Below are positions 33,575 through 42,576 of a DNA stretch of 64,000 bases, piece by piece. Source of the DNA: [Clostridium] fimetarium (GTDB taxonomy: Bacteria; Bacillota; Clostridia; Lachnospirales; Lachnospiraceae); the NCBI RefSeq assembly GCF_900111235.1, contig NZ_FOJI01000001.1, positions 310,001 to 374,000 of the forward strand. The letters are read 5' to 3'. Under the pieces are notes generated by a model that saw only the letters and a list, made by a program, of their open reading frames with translations, had not been told where the DNA came from and searched no databases. Both the position numbers and the translations under genes were made by a program. Within the stretch, counting starts at the first letter, position 1. Every line of letters begins with the position of its first letter.

Positions 33575-34354
33575 ATGAAAGAACCGTTAAAGAAGTTTTG
33601 GAAGAACCACTGGAAACCAGTAATTTTGGTGCTTGTTTTGTCATCACTAGTTGTTGGTATTCTGATTTATAGTAATTTGGATTCAATAGATAATCCAGTT
33701 AAGGTAGTCACAGATACGGATACTATAGATACTCAAATAACAAAGGAACCTGAGATAAAAGAAGAGACAACAAGCAATGTAGCAGAAGAGTCAACAGCTA
33801 CAGAGAATACTACTAATGAAGTAACAGAAGCAGCTTCGGTGGTAGAAAGCAAGCCGTCAGAGAAAACAGAAGTTGAGAACAAGGATACTACAAAAACTAA
33901 TGATGAAGTTTCTAATGAGAAAGAAACAACAGAGGAGAAATCAGAAGAACCAGAAGCCAAGTCAACTACAGAACCAACAACAATTACTCCCATTCAAGAA
34001 AATAAGTACGTTCCAATTTCAGAGGGATGGAAAGCTTCTGAGACAGCAAAGGGAGACATAACAGCTGCTCAAAAGGCAGATATAGATTGTATGATTGAAA
34101 GCTGGAAGAGTGGGACCATGTCTGATACAGAGCTGAAAGAAAAAATCGTAGCATATTTGGATGAGCAAGGTATTGGGTATATGGAAGTTAGCGTTACCAG
34201 TAAAGGATATGCACTGTATGATCTGTTACCGGAAGTTGATTTAAGAGATGGTGGCAATCTCTATTCCTTTGTAGGAACTTATAGTACCGGAAAGCAGAAT
34301 CCGGATGGAACCAGTAAGACGGTGTGTTACAATTGGTCAGCATTTGTATTTTAG
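33575..34354 (+). CDS. Membrane-anchored protein with Thr/Glu-rich stalk
   Basis: 259 aa from the ATG at 33575 (AAGGAGG 33562-33568); the frame is open from 33539. A basic N-terminus (KKFWKNHWK), one membrane segment (about 14-34), a 110-residue Thr/Glu/Ser-rich stalk (TEEKSEEPEAKSTTEP) and a C-terminal globular domain of about 100 residues with a helical pair (DIDCMIESWKSGTMSDTELK) and a Tyr/Gly-rich end. Function unknown; probably displayed with the pilus. Confidence 0.55.
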   Translation: MKEPLKKFWKNHWKPVILVLVLSSLVVGILIYSNLDSIDNPVKVVTDTDTIDTQITKEPEIKEETTSNVAEESTATENTTNEVTEAASVVESKPSEKTEVENKDTTKTNDEVSNEKETTEEKSEEPEAKSTTEPTTITPIQENKYVPISEGWKASETAKGDITAAQKADIDCMIESWKSGTMSDTELKEKIVAYLDEQGIGYMEVSVTSKGYALYDLLPEVDLRDGGNLYSFVGTYSTGKQNPDGTSKTVCYNWSAFVF

Positions 34355-34368
34355 GAGGAATTGAATAA

Positions 34369-36438
34369 ATGAAGAAATCATGGAAAACAGGCTTACTTAG
34401 TCTGTTTTTCTTTTTGTCGATAATAGGAGTTGCCATAGTAGTTCCACCTCAAGAAGTTAGGGCAGGAAACTTTGATAATGCAGTTGATTTTTATAATAAT
34501 TATGGATCAGGCATTGTGTTTAAAGATGGATATTTCTATTACGCGACAATGGGAAAAGCAGCAACAGTTAATGTTAGTACAACACATTGGAGTACCATAG
34601 GTTATCGCATGAGAGTAAATACAAGTTCGCAATCCACATATATTTACTTTAATTTGTCGGGGTACACCGTAGAAACAGTAAATGAAGTGTATTCCGATGG
34701 ATATATTTATGATTTATGTCGGATTAATCTTAGTTATGTAAAATCAAAGCTGGCACAGACAAATCGGACGGCTTATAACGAATTCATTATTAATGGAGGA
34801 TATTTAATCGTTGATAGCTGTATGATAACAGTTAAGATTGATCGATATGGGAATCGAACAAACAGTGGCTCCATGGATGATTACGGAAACTTTTGGGGAA
34901 GTGTATATACAGACTATAATGGAATAGCAAATGCTGCCCCCTGGAGCAATCCTAGTTCCTTGCACAGTTATTTTAACAAGACTATTAATTATGTGACAGA
35001 ATTGAAGTCGAGACAGGTTGTATATGTAAGATATCAGAATGCCGATGGAGATTATGGCGGATATAGCGTAGTTATTAACAAGGATTATGTTTATGGAGAG
35101 ACCGTTTCATGGTCAAGAAGTGCAGATACCTGCTACAATGCTGCCAGTATTTCCTATACAGCAAAGCAAGATAAAACTTCCTATGTTTCTGTTACCAGAA
35201 AGCAATATGTGCAGAATGTGTATGTGAAATATCAGGATGAAAATGGAAATTATAGTGGTGAATGGGGACTGGCAAAAAGTCAGAATCTGTATTATGGTTC
35301 TAGTTTTGAATGGTCATGCGGGGGAAATGATTGTTACAATGCAAGTTCAATTAGTAAGTATACCGTGACAGAGGCAAAGAACCACTATATCTATATTTCG
35401 AGGAAGAAGTATACAGTAAGTGTAAGTGCTGGTACTGGAATTGAAAGTGTGTCTGGTGGGGGCAGTTATTATTATGGAGCAACTTCTACAGTGGATGCAG
35501 CTGTGAAAACAGGTTATACGTGGAAAAACTGGAGTGGTACTTATACTTCCATTAGTAAAAGGTATTCCTTTACTGTGGTAGGAAATGTAGCGTTAACTGC
35601 AAATGCAGAAGCAAATACGTATTACATTGTATTTTATCCAAACGGTGGAAGTGGGACAATGACAACAATGACTTGTAAGTATGACCAAACATATACTTTA
35701 CCGGCAATGAGCTTTATGCCACCGGCACATCCTTGTACTTACCTTGGATGGAATACGGATGCCAATGCTTATTTTGCAAGTTATTCTGAAAGTCAGCAGA
35801 TTCGAAACTTGACGAGCATAGATGGATATACTTTCTATTTTTATGCAATATGGGATTATGCACCGGATCTGACATGCAGTGACAGGTATTTTACCTTATA
35901 TGAGGCAAAAACGGGCATTATTACTGAGGCTGAGCTACTTAGAACAGTAAAATCGACGGACAGGGAAGATGGGACAACACAGATCAGGGTCAAGAACTAT
36001 TCATTGAATATGTTTACAAGCTTCACAAGTTCAGGAGAATTGATAATTACCTATATCACGACTGATAGCAGAAATAATACGACAGAGAAGCAGGTTAAGG
36101 TTACGATAGTTGATACTGATGCAACTGTAGAAGGTCCGATGGACTTTGATGGGAAGAAGCAATATGCAAGATTTATCGATTCAAGCTATTATTTGAAATC
36201 TCATGAAGATGATGGGTTAGAATCGACATCAAAGTGGAAAAGTGAGGTGACTTACAAAGATACTCTGGAAGCAGCTATGTACAATTTTAAAGGCGAAGAT
36301 GGAAACTGGTCGCATACTGTGCAAACATGGGAATTTTCGAAGGAAGATATTGATCAGGTGAAGCAGTATGTGAAGGATAATGGGATGGGGAATACAAAGA
36401 AAAGAAGTGCTTTGATTCAGTTCCTTAATCTTTTTTAA
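34369..36438 (+). CDS. Large secreted repeat protein, candidate adhesin
   Basis: 689 aa. A signal peptide is clear (1-32, ending EVRA). Residues about 210-350 contain two MucBP-like repeats (VVYVRYQNADGDYGGYSVV / VYVKYQDENGNYSGEWG). Then comes an InlB-type B repeat (YYIVFYPNGGSGTMTTMTCK, about 420) with GYTWKNWSGTYTS before it, and a cadherin-like or Ig-like strand region (about 500-590). No LPXTG motif or membrane anchor at the end, so it may bind the pilus non-covalently. It closes the pilus-like operon. Confidence 0.65.
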   Translation: MKKSWKTGLLSLFFFLSIIGVAIVVPPQEVRAGNFDNAVDFYNNYGSGIVFKDGYFYYATMGKAATVNVSTTHWSTIGYRMRVNTSSQSTYIYFNLSGYTVETVNEVYSDGYIYDLCRINLSYVKSKLAQTNRTAYNEFIINGGYLIVDSCMITVKIDRYGNRTNSGSMDDYGNFWGSVYTDYNGIANAAPWSNPSSLHSYFNKTINYVTELKSRQVVYVRYQNADGDYGGYSVVINKDYVYGETVSWSRSADTCYNAASISYTAKQDKTSYVSVTRKQYVQNVYVKYQDENGNYSGEWGLAKSQNLYYGSSFEWSCGGNDCYNASSISKYTVTEAKNHYIYISRKKYTVSVSAGTGIESVSGGGSYYYGATSTVDAAVKTGYTWKNWSGTYTSISKRYSFTVVGNVALTANAEANTYYIVFYPNGGSGTMTTMTCKYDQTYTLPAMSFMPPAHPCTYLGWNTDANAYFASYSESQQIRNLTSIDGYTFYFYAIWDYAPDLTCSDRYFTLYEAKTGIITEAELLRTVKSTDREDGTTQIRVKNYSLNMFTSFTSSGELIITYITTDSRNNTTEKQVKVTIVDTDATVEGPMDFDGKKQYARFIDSSYYLKSHEDDGLESTSKWKSEVTYKDTLEAAMYNFKGEDGNWSHTVQTWEFSKEDIDQVKQYVKDNGMGNTKKRSALIQFLNLF

Positions 36439-36543
36439 ATATCTAGATAAGAGAAGAGACTTAATATGAAAAATTATTGATATTATACAATTCTAATATT
36501 TTAGCCATCATTTTGTGGGTTATGTAGAAATTGATGATTGACA

Positions 36544-36572
36544 ATGACATTAGAAAAAGAAGGTGATATAAT
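36544..36572 (+). promoter_or_regulatory. Extended -10 promoter of the NA37-like two-gene cassette
   Basis: ATGACA (36544-36549), 17-base spacer, TGATATAAT (36564-36572). The 280-base gap 36439-36718 otherwise shows nothing. The promoter implies the cassette is expressed independently of the transfer operon. Confidence 0.6.
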
Positions 36573-36718
36573 AGTACACAGTATAATGATTGAACAAAAT
36601 GACAAATTCATAACATAAAACATATTTTGCTATGGGCTCGAAGTGTTCAAATATATCAATCATAAGAACTCAATTCTGCCGAGGAAAAATCATTAGTAAA
36701 TCGTAAAGGAGATAAAAT

Positions 36719-37756
36719 ATGCAAACAATTACTAAATCAATTCGTATTATTGATTATGAGGGAAATAATGTATATACCCGAGAAACGCCAGAGTCTTTTG
36801 ATGAATATATAACTGAACTAATCTCGCATGTAAGTGGCAATACATCCGTGCGGGAATTTAAAACTCGATCATCAGAAACTGAAGTAATCAGTTGTATTTG
36901 TCAAATTTTATCTCAACGAGCTAATAATGATTTAGTCATCACTAAAACTGATATTATTGCCCAACGTCTTCTTGCTAAGGAAATAGAAGCACAAGACAGG
37001 GTTGCTAGGCTTGACACAAATGTTCAAAAAGGTAGTTTAATTCAAGCACTTTTGTATGATGAAGAAAGTGAAATGTTTACATATTTACTTGCAAAGGTTG
37101 AGCATAGTGATTTTGTAGATGATTCTGATTTTACGTTCAAGAGTGGTTTTTCAAAAGATAAAAAAACATTTTGGAAATCGTGCTTGATTGACTTACCTAA
37201 TGGTGAAGCTACGGAGTACTATGCTAAAATATATTCTAATACCGTTGCTAAGTATTGGAGTGATAATTTTCTTGAGTTAGATGAAATGGTTAGCGATGAA
37301 AGTAATACATCAAATGCTTTCAAAGCCATTGAGAGTTCATTAAATCGTAACATAAGGGGAATTGCACCCAGAGACTATACCATTATCAGAAATGCTATAA
37401 TTTCTTATTTTAAAAATCATGAGCACTTTGATTATGATCAGATGATAGGTTCTGTTATTGGAGGTTATCATACTACAGACCTACCACAAGATAAACTGGA
37501 ATCATTCAAAACAAAACTGGCCTCATTACCAGATCAGAAGCACTTTGATCGTCAGTTTAATTCTGTTCCATCAGTAATTAATGCAAGAATTAAACGTCTT
37601 TTTGATGTTAATGATGGCATTCAAATCAAAATAACAGATGAAGTTAGGAATATTGAGGAAACGATATCTGCTTATAGAGAAGCTGATGGAACAAGATATA
37701 TCAAAATTAAAACGAACAATGATTTAACTTACAGGAACTTTTACAAAATAGAATAG
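36719..37756 (+). CDS. YejK/NA37-like nucleoid-associated protein
   Basis: 345 aa, the length of the 37-kDa nucleoid-associated family (NdpA/YejK). The order of elements agrees: an early domain with SLIQALLYDEESEMFTYLLA and KVEHSDF, a central helical region (TEYYAKIYSNTVAKYWSDNF), and a C-terminal strand pair (GIQIKITDEV, then RYIKIKTNNDLTYRNFY). I know of no enzyme activity for the family; it binds DNA. The partner membrane protein gene follows within 36 bases. As ICE cargo with its own promoter, it may act in defence or DNA packaging. Confidence 0.5.
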   Translation: MQTITKSIRIIDYEGNNVYTRETPESFDEYITELISHVSGNTSVREFKTRSSETEVISCICQILSQRANNDLVITKTDIIAQRLLAKEIEAQDRVARLDTNVQKGSLIQALLYDEESEMFTYLLAKVEHSDFVDDSDFTFKSGFSKDKKTFWKSCLIDLPNGEATEYYAKIYSNTVAKYWSDNFLELDEMVSDESNTSNAFKAIESSLNRNIRGIAPRDYTIIRNAIISYFKNHEHFDYDQMIGSVIGGYHTTDLPQDKLESFKTKLASLPDQKHFDRQFNSVPSVINARIKRLFDVNDGIQIKITDEVRNIEETISAYREADGTRYIKIKTNNDLTYRNFYKIE

Positions 37757-37791
37757 CACTTTATGTATTCAAAGAGAGGGGGAACACTTGT

Positions 37792-39267
37792 ATGGACTAT
37801 CTTTCAAAATTAAAATCAATATTTAATGTCTCGGATATTATTTTTAATGAACGCATGAAAATTGTGGAAATGAATTTTGAAATCAGAGATGTGGAACTCC
37901 CCATATTTGATAGTATAAAAGAATTTATAATGGAAATACCATCAAGAGATAAAGTTGTTCTAATATTGACTGATGATAGCGATGAGCATTTCATGTTTTC
38001 GCGTAATGATTTACTTAACCAAGAACAATACATCGAATTTTGTCAAAATGCACAATTGGGTGAGTTTGTAGCTATAACTGTGAGTATTGAAAAGGAAGTT
38101 TTTAATAATCGATTCTCTATTTATGATTTTAAGAGTTTTACGGTAGATGTTTTGTCTTTATCGGTAGAGCAACTTATGGCAGCATTTTCATTGCTTTTTC
38201 AAAATTCGAATCAGCTTTACTTTGAAGTTTTTAGTCAAGAATGCTTTTTCGCTACCAAAACAATGACATTTTTGTCAGATGGAAAAGACATTATTTTATC
38301 TCCATTCAATAGGGATAAAAGAGTACAGGACTGTAAAGATTCATCATTTTTTTATAATTTGACCGATTATCCTTTGCTTCCAGATGATTTTATGATTGAA
38401 ATTGATTTTATTAACAACCCATTAACTGAACTTTTCGGGCGTCTTTCAACAATACTTTCATTAATCTATATTTCTTCTTCTGGAACGATTGACAGTGGAC
38501 AAACAAAAGTTCAAATAGCGGGACAGAGGAATGTGGATTTTATTTATAAAAATGAGGAAATAAAAAGCAATCCAGAACTATACAAAATTTACCATTGGAT
38601 TTATACGGATGGTAATGCAATTGATAAAGCAATATTAGCACGTAACATTATCAGTTTACATTGCAAATATTCTGAACTAATAGATATCGATGGTAAGACA
38701 CTCGCATCCATTCAATCGAATTTTAATTTATACCTTAAAAGTAATGTTGTCCAATATCTGGAATTGAAAAATAAACTGGCAGAATTTATCTGTGATGTAG
38801 TTTCAAAAACAGGCGATTATGCAACTACATTATTGGATAGGTTTAAATCAAATCTCATAGCAGTTTTTGGATTTTTATTTACGGTAATTTTAGCTAATAT
38901 TGTTTCGGATCAGCCTTTAGATAATATTTTCACTCATGACATTACTATTATTTTAGAAGCTGTCTTATTAGGATCAGCTGTCTATTTGACAATTTGTATT
39001 TTAGAATCAGATTATCAAATGAAAAAAGCAAAAGATAGCTATTCAAAATTAAAGCATAATTACAAATCAATTTTGACTGAATCAGACATTGAGGAAATTT
39101 TTGATAATGACAAATTGATTAACGATATGTTGGGAACAGTTAAAAAATGGAAAATATTATACATTATTCTATGGATTGTATTTATTGTAGGTTCTTTAAT
39201 TGCAATTGAAATGGTAAGTACTGATCCAGTTATTATTGATAAATTGGCAGCAATAATAAGCCATTAG
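37792..39267 (+). CDS. C-terminally membrane-anchored partner of the NA37-like protein, unknown
   Basis: 491 aa. The first about 340 residues are soluble and mixed alpha/beta without a family that I recognise. Three hydrophobic segments lie near 358-375, 385-405 and 458-478, separated by a charged cytoplasmic loop (KKAKDSYSKLKHNYKSIL). A large cytosolic sensor-like part tethered at its C-terminus is reminiscent of two-gene membrane-linked defence systems. GAGGGGG precedes the ATG at 37792. Confidence 0.5.
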   Translation: MDYLSKLKSIFNVSDIIFNERMKIVEMNFEIRDVELPIFDSIKEFIMEIPSRDKVVLILTDDSDEHFMFSRNDLLNQEQYIEFCQNAQLGEFVAITVSIEKEVFNNRFSIYDFKSFTVDVLSLSVEQLMAAFSLLFQNSNQLYFEVFSQECFFATKTMTFLSDGKDIILSPFNRDKRVQDCKDSSFFYNLTDYPLLPDDFMIEIDFINNPLTELFGRLSTILSLIYISSSGTIDSGQTKVQIAGQRNVDFIYKNEEIKSNPELYKIYHWIYTDGNAIDKAILARNIISLHCKYSELIDIDGKTLASIQSNFNLYLKSNVVQYLELKNKLAEFICDVVSKTGDYATTLLDRFKSNLIAVFGFLFTVILANIVSDQPLDNIFTHDITIILEAVLLGSAVYLTICILESDYQMKKAKDSYSKLKHNYKSILTESDIEEIFDNDKLINDMLGTVKKWKILYIILWIVFIVGSLIAIEMVSTDPVIIDKLAAIISH

Positions 39268-39395
39268 AATACCGAAAAAATCTGCAAAGTTAAGAATTAA
39301 TCATAGTGTATTTATATATTTATAAATGTGTATTTCGCATAAACCTTAGCATTCTAGGTTTGCATAACTAATTTAGTATATTAGATAATAGGATT

Positions 39396-39421
39396 AAGCC
39401 AGCTAACCACTGGCTTTTTTT
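39396..39421 (+). terminator. Terminator at the end of the cassette / start of the processing module
   Basis: AAGCCAG-CTAACCA-CTGGCTT (39396-39416) followed by TTTTTG. Similar TTTTTGTACCCA sequence follows the terminator at 51257. Confidence 0.9.
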
Positions 39422-39451
39422 GTACCCATTTTTGAAAGGAGTGTGATAGCA

Positions 39452-39487
39452 ATGATTCAATACAAACGTCAGAAGGTTCCACCATAA
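39452..39487 (+). CDS. 11-aa leader peptide
   Basis: MIQYKRQKVPP then stop, with a strong ribosome binding site (GAAAGGAGTGTG). It lies between two terminators, and ends in Pro-Pro-stop, a combination prone to ribosome stalling. A second terminator (39526) separates it from the DUF5688 gene. Probably a regulatory leader. Confidence 0.45.
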   Translation: MIQYKRQKVPP

Positions 39488-39525
39488 AGTAGTACTTTAT
39501 AAATTAATAAGTTACTAATAACACC

Positions 39526-39561
39526 GGGAGATATAAGCTTTTTTGTATCTCCTTATTTTTA
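39526..39561 (+). terminator. Attenuator-like terminator before the DUF5688 gene
   Basis: GGGAGATA (39526-39533 or one base later) with TATCTCC (39546-39552), then TTATTTTTATTT. The ribosome binding site of the next gene follows at once. Confidence 0.75.
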
Positions 39562-39580
39562 TTTCCAGGAGGGAAAAATT

Positions 39581-40585
39581 ATGATGAATTACGAATTATT
39601 CAAGGAAGTAGTGGCAGAGAAATTCAAAGAATTTATGCCAGAGGAGTACAAAGATTATAAGGTCGATGTACATTCGGTAACAAAGGTAAACCAGACAATG
39701 GATGGAATTAATCTGGTTTCAACAGGTGATAACAGATTATCAACTTCACCAACCATCTATATCAACAACATGTACGAGCATTATAAGGAATGCGAAGATT
39801 TGCAGGAAGTGTTACAGAGTGCAGCAGAGTCTATGGTTAAAGCGTTTGTGGAAGCACCAAATGTAAGTCCAAAGGTTGATTTTGATACAGCCAAAGACAA
39901 TATCATTATGGTGTTAGTGAATACGGAGCAGAACAAAGGAATGCTTGAGAATATTCCTAGTAGACAGTTTCAGGATTTATCAATCATTTATCGTTGGGTT
40001 GTAGATAAGGACAGAGATGGAATTTCTAGTACGATTGTAAATAATGGTCTTGCAGAAAAATTAGGTATGAATGAAGAACAGCTTTATAAAGCTGCTGTAG
40101 AAAATACAGTACGTTTATTCCCGCCAACTGTGAAATCCATGAATGATGTTATCAGAGATATGATGATGGCAGATGGAATGCCGGGTGAAATTGCGGATAT
40201 GATGGTTGGAGAAGTTCCAGAGGAAAACATGATGTATGTCATTTCCAATGACAGAGGTGTAAATGGTGCAGCTTCCATGCTTTATGAGGATAATCTTCAC
40301 AAGTTGGCTGAAAAGTTGGAAACAGATCTGTATATTATGCCCTCGTCGCTACACGAAGTTATTGCAGTATCAGTAAACATGGGAGATCCAAATGAATTGG
40401 CACAGATGGTAAATGAAATCAATATGGACCAGGTTTCATTAGATGAGAGATTATCAAATCAGGTATATCACTATGACAAAGACCTTAGAAAGCTTTCATT
40501 AGCAACAGATACTCCTAATAAACGTCTTGATGGAATAGTGGCAGAACCAAAACTTATCTATGAAGTTAAGGATCCGTTCAGATAG
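39581..40585 (+). CDS. DUF5688 family protein
   Basis: 334 aa; DUF5688 proteins are common in ICEs and plasmids of clostridia, with no known activity. Typical features are the FKEFMPEEYKDYKVDVHSV opening, TVRLFPPTVKSMNDVI (about 180), MYVISNDRGVNGAASML (about 218) and the closing LATDTPNKRLDGI. Acidic and soluble. It opens the DNA-processing operon, controlled by the leader described above. CAGGAGGG precedes the paired ATG codons; either may be used. Confidence 0.75.
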   Translation: MMNYELFKEVVAEKFKEFMPEEYKDYKVDVHSVTKVNQTMDGINLVSTGDNRLSTSPTIYINNMYEHYKECEDLQEVLQSAAESMVKAFVEAPNVSPKVDFDTAKDNIIMVLVNTEQNKGMLENIPSRQFQDLSIIYRWVVDKDRDGISSTIVNNGLAEKLGMNEEQLYKAAVENTVRLFPPTVKSMNDVIRDMMMADGMPGEIADMMVGEVPEENMMYVISNDRGVNGAASMLYEDNLHKLAEKLETDLYIMPSSLHEVIAVSVNMGDPNELAQMVNEINMDQVSLDERLSNQVYHYDKDLRKLSLATDTPNKRLDGIVAEPKLIYEVKDPFR

Positions 40586-40594
40586 GAGTGGATT

Positions 40595-40711
40595 ATGGAA
40601 CGAGAAGTAACAATGGAAGAAATTGTGAAGCTTGTAAAAGACCAAGAAGGGGATTTTATCATTCACATTTCAATGGGAGAGGAGGCTGATACCGATGCCA
40701 AGGAAGAATGA
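40595..40711 (+). CDS. 38-aa acidic peptide overlapping radC
   Basis: MEREVTMEEIVKLVKDQEGD, then DFIIHI and an acidic tail. TAGGAG precedes it. It overlaps the RadC-like gene by 17 bases in another frame, which fits translational coupling. Family not recognised. Confidence 0.5.
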   Translation: MEREVTMEEIVKLVKDQEGDFIIHISMGEEADTDAKEE

Positions 40712-41237
40712 ATTTAAATTGGAAGTGGTATCAGTAAGGCTGGTGAAAGACGCTCAGGTTTTATCGGAACACAGAATTGTGACTCCAGAGGATGCAGTAG
40801 ATGTGGTTGGAAAATTTCTATGCGAAATGGATAGAGAGGTAGTCTGCGTTGTGAATTTAAAAGGAGACAATACACCAATTAACTTTCATATTGCAAGTAT
40901 AGGAGCTGTGAATCAGGCTATGGCACATCCAAGAGAATTGTTTAAATCAAGCATTCTTTCAAATGCTGCTAATATGATTCTTCTTCATTGCCACCCCTCG
41001 GGAAATTTACATCCATCCAAAGAGGATACGATGCTAACAGATCGTATGCTCAAGCTATCAGAACTAATTGGGATTCCACTCCTTGACCATATTATTGTGG
41101 GTGGAGATAACAGTGAATATTTTAGTTTTAAGGCAAAGGGATTAATGAAAAATCCTTCTATTGTGTTAAATACGAATTACGAAACACTGAATTTTCCGCC
41201 TACTTCAATGGTAGCTGAGAAGGGAAAGGGTAGGTGA
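40695..41237 (+). CDS. radC: RadC-like JAB-domain protein
   Basis: 180 aa comprising the RadC MPN/JAB domain only, without the helix-hairpin-helix part of chromosomal RadC. The metalloprotease-like motif is HCHPSGNLHPSKED (about 97-110), with upstream Glu residues, then IGIPLLDHIIVGG. Such proteins are frequent on mobile elements; their role in DNA repair or anti-defence is unsettled. Confidence 0.8.
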   Translation: MPRKNEFKLEVVSVRLVKDAQVLSEHRIVTPEDAVDVVGKFLCEMDREVVCVVNLKGDNTPINFHIASIGAVNQAMAHPRELFKSSILSNAANMILLHCHPSGNLHPSKEDTMLTDRMLKLSELIGIPLLDHIIVGGDNSEYFSFKAKGLMKNPSIVLNTNYETLNFPPTSMVAEKGKGR

Positions 41238-41241
41238 TAAA

Positions 41242-42204
41242 ATGGATAGATTTACAGAAGCAGAGCTTGCAGCTGCAAAGAGCATTGACTTAACCGCAGT
41301 TGCAACAAAACTTGGATATACAGTCAAGCGTGTTGGAAATTATTACACCTTGAAAGAAATGGATTCCATACGAATCTACAATAAAAGTCATTGGTTTCGC
41401 TGGAGTAGACAGTATGAAAAAGGCGAGAATGGTGGCTCACAGATAGATTTTCTAAGGGTATTTGCAGGAATGGATATTAAGGAAGCAGTATTTTGCCTAC
41501 TTGATTTTGCGGGCTACATAGGAATATCAGAAGCTAAAACATCAAAACCATTTAAGCATCAAGTAGAGGCGAAACAGGTGGAAAGTAAACTATTCGTATT
41601 ACCCCAACCAGCTGCGAGCAATGCATATATTTATTCGTATTTGAATCAGGAAAGAGCAATCAGCAAGGTGGTCATCGAATACTTTATAAACCATGGACTT
41701 ATTTATGAATCCAGAGATTATCACAACGTGGTGTTTAAAGGAAATAACAAGGAAGGTGTTACCAGATTTGCCAGTATGCGAGGCGTGTTTGACAGGGGTG
41801 GTAATAGCTTTAAGTGTGATGTAGCAGGAAATGATAAGAATTATGGTTTTAACATTTTTAAAGATAATAGCAGTGAATTAATTGTATTTGAAGCAGCCAT
41901 TGATCTTATGAGCTATATGGATATCCATATGGATTTTGAAACAAATAAACTTGCCCTTGGAATGTTATCTGATGCACCACTGGAGACATTTTTAGAGGAA
42001 CATCCTCAGATTACCTCCATAAGATTTTGTTTGGATAATGATGTGCCCGGAAGAAAGGCAACGGAAGAACTTACAGAGAAGTATTATAGCTTAGGTTATG
42101 ATGTAGAAGACTGTCCACCACCAAAAAACTACAAGGATTACAATGAATGGATTGTTGCTGTTAAGCTTCAGCCTGTAAGGACAGAGAGACCAATGATGCG
42201 TTGA
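41242..42204 (+). CDS. DUF3991 and Toprim domain primase-like protein
   Basis: 320 aa. The N-terminal zinc-poor DUF3991 region has the conserved KESMDSIRIY-like pattern (KEMDSIRIYNKSHWFRWSRQ). Then comes a Toprim_2 domain (about 210-300) with LIVFEAAIDLMSY and RFCLDNDVPGRKA, the metal-binding Glu and Asp-x-Asp-like residues of Toprim folds. Likely primes or processes transferred DNA. It is followed by the probable oriT. Confidence 0.75.
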   Translation: MDRFTEAELAAAKSIDLTAVATKLGYTVKRVGNYYTLKEMDSIRIYNKSHWFRWSRQYEKGENGGSQIDFLRVFAGMDIKEAVFCLLDFAGYIGISEAKTSKPFKHQVEAKQVESKLFVLPQPAASNAYIYSYLNQERAISKVVIEYFINHGLIYESRDYHNVVFKGNNKEGVTRFASMRGVFDRGGNSFKCDVAGNDKNYGFNIFKDNSSELIVFEAAIDLMSYMDIHMDFETNKLALGMLSDAPLETFLEEHPQITSIRFCLDNDVPGRKATEELTEKYYSLGYDVEDCPPPKNYKDYNEWIVAVKLQPVRTERPMMR

Positions 42205-42275
42205 TGGGGAAATACCATACCAAAATGGACTTTCCGTGGGGAATTTCCAAATGACAGATGCCAAAACATGGGGAA
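42204..42275 (+). repeat. 72-bp direct repeat, copy 1
   Basis: Begins ATGGGGAAATACCATACC; three TGGGGAA units lie inside. It matches 42332-42403 apart from a few bases. Confidence 0.9.
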
Positions 42276-42331
42276 ATGTCGTAGGGAATAAATTGGTGGT
42301 TTTCTTGTTGACAATATATATCATTTTATAC

Positions 42332-42403
42332 ATGGGGAAATACCATACCAAAATGGACTTTTCATGGGGAATTTCCAAATGATAAGTGCCAAAACATGGG
42401 GAA
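42332..42403 (+). repeat. 72-bp direct repeat, copy 2
   Basis: Second copy of the repeat, followed by one further TGGGGAATTTCC/TGGGGAATAT unit, so that seven TGGGGAA motifs occur between 42204 and 42420. Iteron-like. Confidence 0.9.
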
Positions 42404-42434
42404 TTTCCATGGGGAATATAAAATATCAGGGGTT

Positions 42435-42497
42435 TTAGGGGATTAACTCCCCTAACTAGATGCATTTGAGACGGAGACGTCTCTAATGCGTATCTAG
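42435..42497 (+). other. Candidate origin of transfer (oriT)
   Basis: Two adjacent hairpins: TTAGGGG-ATTAACT-CCCCTAA (42435-42455) and a longer one from CTAGATGCATT (42456) to AATGCGTATCTAG (ending 42497), with GAGAC/GTCTC at the top. They sit between iteron-like repeats and the genes for MobC and relaxase, the usual place for oriT. The nick site is not identified. Confidence 0.5.
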
Positions 42498-42576
42498 CCA
42501 TGTCGGTAGCTATGCTATTGTCATGGGAAAGAACAAGAGATTTACTAAACACGGATAAGGAGGTGTGCTAATCGCA

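Noticed and set aside
42308-42332. TTGACA at 42308 as a promoter between the 72-bp repeats
   Set aside because: The only -10-like sequence is 13-14 bases away, too close for a sigma-A promoter.
42091-42552. 153-codon minus-strand ORF across the iteron region
   Set aside because: It spans two 72-bp repeats and hairpins, producing repetitive Phe/Pro/His-rich sequence; better explained as noncoding oriT-like DNA.
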